NCBI GenBank assembly: GCA_021647885.1
Contig: JAKITV010000007.1
Coordinates: 16,758 to 80,757, forward strand
Length of the DNA stretch: 64,000 bases
Source of the DNA: Flavobacteriaceae bacterium
GTDB taxonomy: Bacteria; Bacteroidota; Bacteroidia; Flavobacteriales; Flavobacteriaceae
Direction of reading: 5' to 3'
The translations under genes were made by a program, and so were the position numbers. A model generated the notes under the pieces. It searched no databases and was not told the origin of the DNA. It saw nothing but the letters and a program-made list of their open reading frames with translations. Shown here piece by piece: positions 49,847-58,978 of the stretch (within the stretch, counting starts at the first letter, position 1; every line of letters begins with the position of its first letter).

Positions 49847-50116
49847 ATGAGTAAAAAAAATAAAATATTTGTTACGTGTGAAGAAGCAAATCATAATTGC
49901 GACAAGGCACAATATAATGAAGCTACTTTTTGGGAAAAAGTGAAGCTTGTTATTCATATATTATATTGTAGAGCTTGTAGAAAACATTCTAGTGACAATG
50001 CTAAACTATCAAAAACCATCGCTAAATCTAAAGTAGATTGCCTAAAATTAAAAGATAAACAGAAAATGAAAGAGTGTTTTGAAAAAGTGTTAAAACAACA
50101 GCAACAACAGCCATAA
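49847..50116 (+). CDS. Small putative zinc-binding anti-sigma-like protein
   Basis: HILYCRAC fits Hx3Cx2C of ZAS-type anti-sigma factors; directly downstream of the ECF sigma gene. Confidence 0.65.
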   Translation: MSKKNKIFVTCEEANHNCDKAQYNEATFWEKVKLVIHILYCRACRKHSSDNAKLSKTIAKSKVDCLKLKDKQKMKECFEKVLKQQQQQP

Positions 50117-50917
50117 AATTGGGATTCCTTCCACCCAAAAGGAAGTATAATATTTTTTATAATATTCTTGCGAAAAGACTAAAAACAAAAGCGTTATACC
50201 CGTTATTATAATTAAAATCACAATCCTTTCAGAATTAATATTATCTTTTAAAAACTCCAATAAGAAAAACCCAACTAACAGTAATACTCCTATAAGTTTA
50301 GTTTTTTTTATACCTATTTGCTGCGGAATTGTAGAAAGCTTCAAATGATCAAACTGCATATCTCTAATTTCAAAAGGAAACATTAATACCATTACAAACA
50401 TAAAACGTTGCAAAGCTGTAATAACAACATCAAAATCAATTTGAAAGTCATTATTTATTAAAGGAATAAAAACAGTAACTCCAGCCCAAACCAAAGCAAT
50501 CACATAAATTTTTAACCCACTAATCCCTCTTAAATTTTGTTTTTTATCAATAAATAGACGTTTTGGTAAAAACGGAATTGCATACAAAAAAGTAATAATC
50601 CCAAATCCAGCAATGTATAGCAATGTTTTGTAACGAAGATTAAACGCATAGTAACATAATCCAAAAAAACTAATTAAAAAAAATATCTGAATCCACTTCA
50701 GCCAATTGGCTAAACGTCTATGATGATATTTCGCCAAACCAAAATACTTTACAAAATTGTAACCTGTTACAGATGCAAAAAAAATAAAAAACAGTACTTC
50801 TTTATCATAAGGAATATCAAACTCTAAAAGCGTAATCCAAGACAATGATAACACAGCCAAAGCCACATGAATACTACTGTTAATATAAAAATCCAACACT
50901 TGTTTAAAACAACGCAT
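50090..50917 (-). CDS. Multi-pass membrane protein, possibly UbiA-like
   Basis: Several hydrophobic segments; FPFEIRDMQFDHLKLSTIPQQIGIKKTKLIGVLLL is UbiA-like. Confidence 0.6.
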   Translation of the reverse strand: MRCFKQVLDFYINSSIHVALAVLSLSWITLLEFDIPYDKEVLFFIFFASVTGYNFVKYFGLAKYHHRRLANWLKWIQIFFLISFFGLCYYAFNLRYKTLLYIAGFGIITFLYAIPFLPKRLFIDKKQNLRGISGLKIYVIALVWAGVTVFIPLINNDFQIDFDVVITALQRFMFVMVLMFPFEIRDMQFDHLKLSTIPQQIGIKKTKLIGVLLLVGFFLLEFLKDNINSERIVILIIITGITLLFLVFSQEYYKKYYTSFWVEGIPILWLLLLLF

Positions 50918-51079
50918 AATACAAAAATAGTTAAACTGCCATTAATCTCTTTCTCTTATTAAAAACTTTCATTTTTGTGGAATAAAAACACTAAATATTT
51001 ATGTAATTTTGCACATTAAAAAGTATTCTCCAATCTTTATAGCTATTGAGACTTGAGAGAATTAAAAACTTAAATAAGA

Positions 51080-53929
51080 ATGAATACAGATTCTTTCGCA
51101 TTACGACATATTGGCCCAAGAGAAAATAACCACAAAGAAATGCTTAAAACCATTGGAGTTGATACATTAGAGCAGCTAATTAACCAAACAATTCCAGATA
51201 ATATTAAGTTGCAAAATGGTTTAAATTTAGACAAAGTTATGAGTGAACATGAGTTTTTATCTCATATTCAAGATGTATCTTTAAAAAACAAAGTGTTTAA
51301 ATCTTATATTGGTTTAGGATACCATCCATCAAATTTACCTGCTGTTATACAACGAAATATTCTGGAAAACCCAGGTTGGTACACGGCATATACACCTTAT
51401 CAAGCCGAAATTGCTCAAGGCAGATTAGAAGCACTTCTAAATTTTCAGACGATGATTACCGATCTTACTGGTATGGAAATAGCAAACGCTTCACTTTTAG
51501 ACGAAAGTACAGCTGCTGCTGAAGCTATGGCATTGCTTTTTGCTGTTCGTGAAAGACAGCAAAAGAAAGATGATGTTGTTAAGTTCTTTGTTTCGGATGA
51601 AGTTTTACCTCAAACATTATCATTACTACAAACTAGAGCAAATCCGTTAGGTGTAGAACTTATAGTTGGCAATCACGAATCGTTTAGTTTTTCAACTGAA
51701 TTCTTTGGTGCTTTACTACAGTATCCTGGGAAAACGGGACAAATTAATGATATTTCAAAGTTTATTTCTAAAGCAAACAATGCACAAATAAAAGTTGCTG
51801 TAGCAGCAGATATTTTAAGTTTAGTAAAGCTAGAAGCACCAGGAAAATTTGGTGCAGATGTGGTTGTTGGCACAACACAACGTTTCGGAATTCCGATGGG
51901 TTATGGTGGTCCTCATGCTGCTTACTTTGCTACAAAAGAAGCCTATAAAAGAAACATTCCGGGACGAATTATTGGCATTACTAAAGATACTGATGGTAAT
52001 CGTGCACTTCGTATGGCGCTGCAAACACGTGAGCAACATATTAAACGTGACAGAGCAACCTCAAATATTTGTACTGCACAAGTATTATTAGCTGTTATGG
52101 CAGGAATGTATGCCGTTTATCATGGTCCAAAAGGCTTAAAATATATTGCAGACAAAGTCCATAATGCTACTTCAAGTTTAGCTGAAGGATTACAACAATT
52201 AGGTTTTCAACAAACTAATTCATCTTACTTTGACACTCTTCAAATAAAGACTGAAGCTTCAAAAGTAAAAGCCATTGCAGAAGCTAATGAAATAAATTTC
52301 TATTATCCTGATACAAAAACCGTTTCTATTTCATTAAATGAAACCACTTCATTACAGGAAATCAATACAATTCTTTCTGTTTTTGCTGAAGCAATTGGGG
52401 AAAACGCAATCACAATATCTTCAATTAAAGAAAGCAACAATATTGATAAAATCGTTAAAAGAACAACGCCCTTTTTAGAAAATAAGATCTTTAATACCTT
52501 TCATTCTGAAACTGAATTAATGCGTTACATTAAATCTTTGGAACGTAAAGATCTTTCTTTAAATCACTCCATGATTTCTTTAGGATCTTGCACCATGAAA
52601 CTTAATGCAGCAGCAGAAATGCTACCATTAAGTTGGGCTAATTGGGGAAACATACATCCTTTTGCGCCTGTTAATCAAGTTGAAGGCTATCAATTTGTTT
52701 TAAAAAAATTAGAAGACCAACTTACTGAAATTACTGGTTTTGCAGGAACATCCTTACAACCCAATTCTGGAGCACAAGGCGAATTTGCTGGGCTCATGGT
52801 AATTAAAGCCTATCATGAATCTCGTAATGAAGGACATAGAAATATTTGTTTGATCCCATCATCTGCACATGGTACAAATCCTGCTAGTGCTGTTATGGCT
52901 GGAATGAAAGTGGTAGTTACCAAATCTACTGAAGAAGGCAATATTGATGTAGATGATTTACGCGAAAAAGCTGTTTTACACAAAGATAATCTTGCCGCAC
53001 TTATGGTAACTTATCCATCAACACATGGTGTATTTGAATCTGCAATTAAAGAGATTACAAAAATTATTCATGACAATGGTGGTCAAGTATATATGGATGG
53101 CGCAAACATGAATGCACAAGTAGGATTAACAAATCCAGGCAATATTGGAGCTGATGTTTGCCATCTTAACTTACACAAAACTTTTGCTATTCCTCATGGT
53201 GGAGGCGGTCCAGGAGTTGGACCAATTTGTGTTGCTAAACAATTGGTTCCGTTTTTACCAGGAAATCCTGTTGTAAAAGTTGGTGGAGAAAAAGCAATAA
53301 CAGCAATATCTGCTGCACCTTATGGTTCAGCTTTAGTTTGTTTGATTTCTTATGCTTATATCTGTATGCTTGGTGCAGATGGTTTAACAGAATCTACAAA
53401 AATCGCCATATTAAACGCTAATTATATAAAAGAACGTTTGCAAGGACACTTTGATACCTTATATTCTGGGGAAAGAGGAAGAGCAGCACATGAAATGATT
53501 GTAGATTGCAGACCTTTTAAAGAACATGGAATTGAAGTTGGCGACATTGCAAAACGACTTATGGACTATGGCTTTCATGCGCCAACAGTATCTTTTCCAG
53601 TCGCTGGAACATTAATGATTGAACCTACCGAAAGCGAACCGAAAGCCGAATTAGACCGTTTTTGTGATGCTATGATCTCTATCAGAAAAGAAATTGAAAA
53701 TACTTCAAGTGACAACCCAAATAATATTCTTAAAAATGCGCCTCATACCTTAGCTATGTTAACTGCTAGTGACTGGAATTTTCCATATTCAAGAGAAACT
53801 GCAGCATTTCCGTTAGATTATATTAAAGATAATAAATTCTGGCCAAGTGTAAGACGTGTTGATGATGCTTATGGTGATAGAAACCTAATTTGTACTTGTG
53901 CACCAATTGAAGACTTTATGGAAGTTTAA
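51080..53929 (+). CDS. gcvP: Aminomethyl-transferring glycine dehydrogenase (P protein)
   Basis: FALRHIGPRENNHKEML; LNLHKTFAIPHGGGGPGVGPICV. Confidence 0.98.
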   Translation: MNTDSFALRHIGPRENNHKEMLKTIGVDTLEQLINQTIPDNIKLQNGLNLDKVMSEHEFLSHIQDVSLKNKVFKSYIGLGYHPSNLPAVIQRNILENPGWYTAYTPYQAEIAQGRLEALLNFQTMITDLTGMEIANASLLDESTAAAEAMALLFAVRERQQKKDDVVKFFVSDEVLPQTLSLLQTRANPLGVELIVGNHESFSFSTEFFGALLQYPGKTGQINDISKFISKANNAQIKVAVAADILSLVKLEAPGKFGADVVVGTTQRFGIPMGYGGPHAAYFATKEAYKRNIPGRIIGITKDTDGNRALRMALQTREQHIKRDRATSNICTAQVLLAVMAGMYAVYHGPKGLKYIADKVHNATSSLAEGLQQLGFQQTNSSYFDTLQIKTEASKVKAIAEANEINFYYPDTKTVSISLNETTSLQEINTILSVFAEAIGENAITISSIKESNNIDKIVKRTTPFLENKIFNTFHSETELMRYIKSLERKDLSLNHSMISLGSCTMKLNAAAEMLPLSWANWGNIHPFAPVNQVEGYQFVLKKLEDQLTEITGFAGTSLQPNSGAQGEFAGLMVIKAYHESRNEGHRNICLIPSSAHGTNPASAVMAGMKVVVTKSTEEGNIDVDDLREKAVLHKDNLAALMVTYPSTHGVFESAIKEITKIIHDNGGQVYMDGANMNAQVGLTNPGNIGADVCHLNLHKTFAIPHGGGGPGVGPICVAKQLVPFLPGNPVVKVGGEKAITAISAAPYGSALVCLISYAYICMLGADGLTESTKIAILNANYIKERLQGHFDTLYSGERGRAAHEMIVDCRPFKEHGIEVGDIAKRLMDYGFHAPTVSFPVAGTLMIEPTESEPKAELDRFCDAMISIRKEIENTSSDNPNNILKNAPHTLAMLTASDWNFPYSRETAAFPLDYIKDNKFWPSVRRVDDAYGDRNLICTCAPIEDFMEV

Positions 53930-53963
53930 TTCATCTTTGAACATCGTATAATAAAACAAAAAC

Positions 53964-54025
53964 AAATTTGCTCTTAATTATTTGTAACTATATTTGTTAC
54001 TTTGTAAATAATTAAGAGCAAATTT
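53964..54025 (+). promoter_or_regulatory. 20-bp perfect inverted repeat flanking a Bacteroidota-type promoter upstream of the FabH-like gene
   Basis: Arms AAATTTGCTCTTAATTATTT (53964-53983) and AAATAATTAAGAGCAAATTT (54006-54025); TTTG (53967-53970) - N18 - TATATTTG (53989-53996). Confidence 0.75.
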
Positions 54026-54031
54026 CTTTTT

Positions 54032-55090
54032 ATGAATATTAAGATTACTGGCACAGGTAGCTACATTCCTGATGTTATTGAAAAAAACGAAAACTTTCAC
54101 CAACACAAATTTTTAAATGCCGACGGCTCAATAATTAATTCTTCTAACGAAGTCATTATAGAAAAGTTTAAAGCCATCACAGGTATTGGTGAACGACGCT
54201 ATGTTGATAAGTCTTTAAACAACTCAGATATTGCTTTTTATGCTGCGCAAAAAGCTATTGAAGATGCTAAAATTGACCAAGAAGAACTCGATTATTTAAT
54301 TGTAGCACATAACTATGGTGATGTGAAATACAATATAGATCAAAGTGATACAGTTCCTAGTATTGCATCAAGGGTAAAACACCTATTAGGAATTAAAAAC
54401 CCTAAATGCGTTGGATATGATATTCTTTTTGGTTGCCCAGGATGGATTGAAGCCGTAATTCAAGCCAATGCTTTTATAAAATCTGGAATGGCAAAAAAAT
54501 GTTTAGTCATTGGTGCAGAAACCCTATCGCGTGTTATTGATAAGTATGATAGAGATTCCATGATTTATAGTGATGGTGCTGGTGCTGTTATTGTTGAAGC
54601 CAGTAATGATGATGGTGGCATTATTACTCATGAAAGCGCTACTTATGCTTTAGATCAAGCACATTATATTTATTTTGGAGAAACCAACAATCCAGAGATA
54701 AGTGATAAACGAAGATATATTAAAATGTATGGTCGTAAGATTTATGAGTTCGCCTTAAACCATGTGCCTGTAGCTATGAAATCTTGTCTTGACAAAAGCG
54801 GTATTGCCATAACCGATGTTAAAAAAATACTCATTCATCAAGCCAATGAAAAAATGGACGAAGCTATTGTAAAGCGTTTTTATAAATTATATGGTATGAA
54901 AATGCCAGAAAACATTATGCCTATGACCATTAACAAACTTGGAAATTCCAGTGTTGCAACTGTGCCTACATTATACGACATGATATTAAAAGGAAAGATG
55001 AATGGTCATAGTATAAATAAAGGTGATATCATTCTTTTTGCAAGTGTTGGAGCAGGAATGAATATTAATGCTATTGTTTACAAGAATTAA
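54032..55090 (+). CDS. 3-oxoacyl-ACP synthase III (FabH)-like protein
   Basis: FGCPGWIEAVIQANAFIKSG, IHQANEKMDEAIVKRF, GNSSVATVPTLYD. Confidence 0.9.
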   Translation: MNIKITGTGSYIPDVIEKNENFHQHKFLNADGSIINSSNEVIIEKFKAITGIGERRYVDKSLNNSDIAFYAAQKAIEDAKIDQEELDYLIVAHNYGDVKYNIDQSDTVPSIASRVKHLLGIKNPKCVGYDILFGCPGWIEAVIQANAFIKSGMAKKCLVIGAETLSRVIDKYDRDSMIYSDGAGAVIVEASNDDGGIITHESATYALDQAHYIYFGETNNPEISDKRRYIKMYGRKIYEFALNHVPVAMKSCLDKSGIAITDVKKILIHQANEKMDEAIVKRFYKLYGMKMPENIMPMTINKLGNSSVATVPTLYDMILKGKMNGHSINKGDIILFASVGAGMNINAIVYKN

Positions 55091-55150
55091 TAATTAGATT
55101 TCAATTAAAAACATTTCTCCCGATAGCTATCGGGATTAGCGGGAAAAATT

Positions 55151-55681
55151 ATGTACGAAGGTAAATTTCCTCACAAAAGATATAAGCAAACTATTGATTT
55201 TTTGCAGAAATATGTTTCTCAATCTGAATCTATTTTGGATTTAGGGATAGAAAATCCTTTTTCTAAACTGATGCAAGAACAAGGATATTCTGTTGCCAAT
55301 ACTAAAGGCGAAGATTTAGACACAGACACTTCAGTTATTACAAATTCAGATGCTGTAGTCGTTACAGCTTTCGAAATTTTTGAACATCTTCTCTCTCCAT
55401 TTACTGTTTTAAAAGATATAAAAACAAACAAACTCCTTGCAAGTGTTCCATTAAAATTATGGTTTGCTTCAGCATACAGAAGCAAAACAGATATGCGTGA
55501 CAGACATTACCATGAATTTGAAGATTGGCAGTTTGATTGGCTACTGGAAAAATCTGGTTGGCAAGTAAAAGCAAGGAAAAAATGGACCAATCCAACCAAT
55601 AAGATTGGGTTTCGTCCAATTTTAAGATGGTTTACACCTAGATATTATATTGTTTATGCAGAGCGAAATTCCAATAATTAA
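55151..55681 (+). CDS. Methyltransferase-like protein
   Basis: SESILDLGIENPFSKLMQEQGYSVANTKGEDLDTD; VVTAFEIFEHLLSPFTVL. Confidence 0.75.
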   Translation: MYEGKFPHKRYKQTIDFLQKYVSQSESILDLGIENPFSKLMQEQGYSVANTKGEDLDTDTSVITNSDAVVVTAFEIFEHLLSPFTVLKDIKTNKLLASVPLKLWFASAYRSKTDMRDRHYHEFEDWQFDWLLEKSGWQVKARKKWTNPTNKIGFRPILRWFTPRYYIVYAERNSNN

Positions 55682-55741
55682 ATCCCAAATTCCAAAGTAA
55701 TCTATATATTGGTACATGGAATTTAATATTTGAAATTTTAG

Positions 55742-56590
55742 ATGAACATTTACATTGTTATTCCAGCACATAACGAGGAAGATTCAATAGGTTTAACACT
55801 CGATTCTTTAGTTATGCAATCCCTTTTACCAAAAAAGGTTGTTGTTGTAAATGATAATTCTACAGATAGTACTGAACAAATTATTGAAGCCTTTGCTACA
55901 AAATATTCTTGGATAACTTTAGTAAACTCCAACTCATCTAACGAGCATTTACCAGGAGCAAAAATCATTAATGCATTTTATAAAGGATTTGATACACTTG
56001 ATGATAATTATGATGTGATTTGCAAATATGATGCAGACCTTATTTTTCCTGAAAATTATTTAGAAACATTAGTCAATCATTTTAATGCCGACAAAAAATT
56101 AGGAATGGTAGCTGGACTTTGTTATATACGTAAGAATAAAGAATGGATTTTAGAAGATTTAACCACAAAAAAACATATAAGAGGTGCTCTTAAGGCTTAT
56201 AGAAAAGAGTGCTTTTTAGAAATAGGGAAATTAAAACCTGCAATGGGTTGGGATACTATTGATGAGCTTTTGGCACAATATTATGGTTGGACTTTTAAAA
56301 CTGACCAATCTTTAAAAGTGAAGCATTTAAAACCTACAGGAATAAGTTATGGTAAAGGTTCAAAGCATTTGCAAGGCGAAGCCTTGTACAAACTACGATA
56401 CGGATTTCCTTTAGCAATGCTTTCTTTCCTAAAACTCGCCTATAAAAAGAAAAGTTTTACGCTTTTTAAAAATTATGTTTCAGGTTATCTAAAGGCTTCA
56501 AAAGAAAATGTTGATTTCTTAATTACTGAAGATCAAGGTAAATTTATTAGAGAACTACGTTGGAAAAATATTTTTAAAAAATTCTTTTAA
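55742..56590 (+). CDS. Family 2 glycosyltransferase
   Basis: IYIVIPAHNEEDSIGLTLDSLVMQSLLPKKVVVVNDNSTDST; CKYDADLIFPENYLE. Confidence 0.93.
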   Translation: MNIYIVIPAHNEEDSIGLTLDSLVMQSLLPKKVVVVNDNSTDSTEQIIEAFATKYSWITLVNSNSSNEHLPGAKIINAFYKGFDTLDDNYDVICKYDADLIFPENYLETLVNHFNADKKLGMVAGLCYIRKNKEWILEDLTTKKHIRGALKAYRKECFLEIGKLKPAMGWDTIDELLAQYYGWTFKTDQSLKVKHLKPTGISYGKGSKHLQGEALYKLRYGFPLAMLSFLKLAYKKKSFTLFKNYVSGYLKASKENVDFLITEDQGKFIRELRWKNIFKKFF

Positions 56591-56600
56591 AGCATCTAAA

Positions 56601-58730
56601 TTAATAATGCAACAACTCATAAATCTTTGCCTTCACTTTTTCGGTTGAAGGAATCATCCTTTCTTCTAATGTAGAATTCAATGGTATTGCTGGCATATTC
56701 TCGCTACCAATAACCATAACAGGAGCGTCTAAAAATGTGAAACATTCTTCTTGGATTTTTCCAGCTAAAGCTCTGGCAAAACTATTATTTGAAGGCTCTT
56801 CGGTTACCACTAAACATTTTCCTGTTTTTTTAACTGACTTCATAATCGTGTCTTCATCTAAAGGATAAAGTGTTCGTAAATCAATAATTTCAACTTGGTC
56901 TCGTATTCCTTTTGCTGCATTAAAAGCCCAATGAACTCCCATTCCGTAAGTAATTATTGTCAATGTTTCTTTATTATCTTGAGACCAGATTTCCTGCAAT
57001 AACCAAGCTTTTCCTAATGGCAAAATATAATCTTCGGCAGGCTCAACAGATGTTGCGCCTTGAGTCCCTTTTACTTTACTCCAATATAAACCTTTATGTT
57101 CTAAAATTACAACTGGATTTGGGTCATAATATGCCGCTTTCATCAAGCCTTTTAAATCGGCTCCATTACTTGGATACGCAATTTTAATACCTCTAATATT
57201 AGTTAAAACACTCTCAACAGAAGACGAGTGATAAGGCCCTCCACTTCCATAAGCTCCAATTGGCACACGAAGAATCATACTTACAGGCCATTTCCCATTA
57301 GAGAGATAACAGCTTCTACTTACTTCGGTAAATAATTGATTAAGTCCTGGCCAAATATAATCGGCAAACTGAACCTCAACTATAGGCTTTAATCCAACAG
57401 CACTCATACCAACTGTAGAACCTACAATAAAAGCTTCTTGTATTGGTGTGTTAAACACTCGATCATCTCCAAACTTTTGTGCTAAAGTCGCTGCTTCTCT
57501 AAAGACACCTCCAAGTCGTCCACCAACATCTTGTCCATACAACAAACATTCTTTGTGTTTATGCATCAGTTCTTCAATAGCAAATAAGGCACAATCTACC
57601 ATTAAAACTCTATCGTTCTCATCAGGAGAACGCTCTCCTACTTCTTCGGTTATTGGAGTTGGTGCAAAATCGTGTGTAAACAAATCTTCTGGTTTTGGGT
57701 CATCGGCTTGTAATGCCTTTTGAAAATCTGATTTTACCTCTGCGTAGGCAGAGGCCTCTATCTCGTTTATCTCTTTCCTTGTAAATCCGTTATCAAATAA
57801 TTGTTGTTTTAAAACAGGATAAGGATCTCGAGAACGCGCTTCTTCTAAATCGTCTCGATACCATTCCATCCTCACTCCTGAAGTATGATGATTTAGTAAA
57901 GGTACTTTTGCGTGCACTAAAAATGGACGACGTTCTTTACGTATAGTTTTGATAACTTTTTCAATAGCTTCATAACTTTCAGTAAAATTTGCACCATCGA
58001 TAGAAATGGCTTCCAAACCTTTAAAACCTTGAGCGTATTCGAATGCATTTTGAGCTCTGATTTCTTTAGCTGTTGCTGAAATATCCCAACCATTATCTTG
58101 TACCAAATACAAAATAGGCATTTGTTTTAAGGCTGCCATTTGAAAGGCTTCGGCAATTTCACCTTCGGTTACTGATGCATCGCCTAGAGAGCATACTGTT
58201 ACTGGTAACTTCCCACGAAAGTGGGAATCTCTTAATGCTGAAAACGTATCATTCTCTGAAACTACATCAAGATTTTTGCTGTTTTTCATAAGATTCCTGC
58301 CTTCGCAGGAATTTTCAATGTACTGCATTCCCATAGCTACTCCTGTTGCTGGAATGGCTTGCATTCCTGTTGCTGAAGATTGATGAGGAATTTTAGGCTT
58401 GTCATCATCTTTTAAACTTGGATGACAATAATAGGTGCGACCACCAGAAAATGGATCGTCACGTTTTGCTAATAATTGCAACATTAAGTCATAAGGCTCT
58501 AAACCAAACGACAACAACATTGCATCATCTCGATAATACGGAAAGGCGTAATCTTGAGGCAACAATTGCATTCCTAAAGCTATTTGTACAGCTTCATGAC
58601 CTCTTGAGGTCGCATGAACATATTTTGAAACCTGCTTGAAATTAGCCTCGTACAATTCGGTCATTGCTTTGGCTGTGCAAAGCGTTGAAAATGCTTTTTT
58701 TAATATGTTTTTGTTTAATTTTTTAGTCAC
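56601..58730 (-). CDS. Alpha-ketoacid dehydrogenase E1, alpha/beta fusion (BCKDH-like)
   Basis: E1-alpha HATSRGHEAVQIALGMQL, GDASVTEGEIAEAFQMAALKQMPI; E1-beta LLYGQDVGGRLGGVFREAATL, GVHWAFNAAK. Confidence 0.94.
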   Translation of the reverse strand: MTKKLNKNILKKAFSTLCTAKAMTELYEANFKQVSKYVHATSRGHEAVQIALGMQLLPQDYAFPYYRDDAMLLSFGLEPYDLMLQLLAKRDDPFSGGRTYYCHPSLKDDDKPKIPHQSSATGMQAIPATGVAMGMQYIENSCEGRNLMKNSKNLDVVSENDTFSALRDSHFRGKLPVTVCSLGDASVTEGEIAEAFQMAALKQMPILYLVQDNGWDISATAKEIRAQNAFEYAQGFKGLEAISIDGANFTESYEAIEKVIKTIRKERRPFLVHAKVPLLNHHTSGVRMEWYRDDLEEARSRDPYPVLKQQLFDNGFTRKEINEIEASAYAEVKSDFQKALQADDPKPEDLFTHDFAPTPITEEVGERSPDENDRVLMVDCALFAIEELMHKHKECLLYGQDVGGRLGGVFREAATLAQKFGDDRVFNTPIQEAFIVGSTVGMSAVGLKPIVEVQFADYIWPGLNQLFTEVSRSCYLSNGKWPVSMILRVPIGAYGSGGPYHSSSVESVLTNIRGIKIAYPSNGADLKGLMKAAYYDPNPVVILEHKGLYWSKVKGTQGATSVEPAEDYILPLGKAWLLQEIWSQDNKETLTIITYGMGVHWAFNAAKGIRDQVEIIDLRTLYPLDEDTIMKSVKKTGKCLVVTEEPSNNSFARALAGKIQEECFTFLDAPVMVIGSENMPAIPLNSTLEERMIPSTEKVKAKIYELLHY
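57737..57754. repeat. Palindrome inside the E1 CDS
   Basis: CCTCTGC-gtag-GCAGAGG. Confidence 0.6.
58210..58227. repeat. Family B palindrome inside the E1 CDS
   Basis: TTCCCACgaaaGTGGGAA; same element upstream of amnD-like, purK, obgE and enoyl-CoA hydratase starts. Confidence 0.9.
58293..58312. repeat. Family C palindrome inside the E1 CDS
   Basis: ATTCCTGC-cttc-GCAGGAAT, same as 23967-23990. Confidence 0.9.
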
Positions 58731-58763
58731 GAATTCTTTAATCGTTTTAATTTATTTTTCTTT

Positions 58764-58797
58764 AGACCTCACAGGTTTTGAAAACCTATGAGGTCTT
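58764..58797. repeat. Repeat family D hairpin (copy 3, one-arm variants)
   Basis: AGACCTCACAGGTTTTGAAAACCTATGAGGTCTTTTTTT. Confidence 0.8.
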
Positions 58798-58802
58798 TTT
58801 TT

Positions 58803-58978
58803 GCGTTAAGGATTACTCATACATCCTTAAGGTTAAATACGAAATCGTGAATGCTTCGCATTTGAAGCTTTGTTGGAGCTCTTTTTATGGATTCCTGCCT
58901 ACACAGGAATGACAATAAAAAAGCGACTGCCGAAAGCCCTGACCCTCTTACACCAAAGGTTTTAGAGGGTAACGCCCA
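58803..58978 (+). repeat. Conserved-ends intergenic element, copy 2; 3' end overlaps the ilvE stop
   Basis: GCGTTAAGGATTactcatACATCCTT...AGCGactgcCGAAAGCCCTGAC...GTAACGCCCAAA; matches the ends of 11363-11490. Confidence 0.6.
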
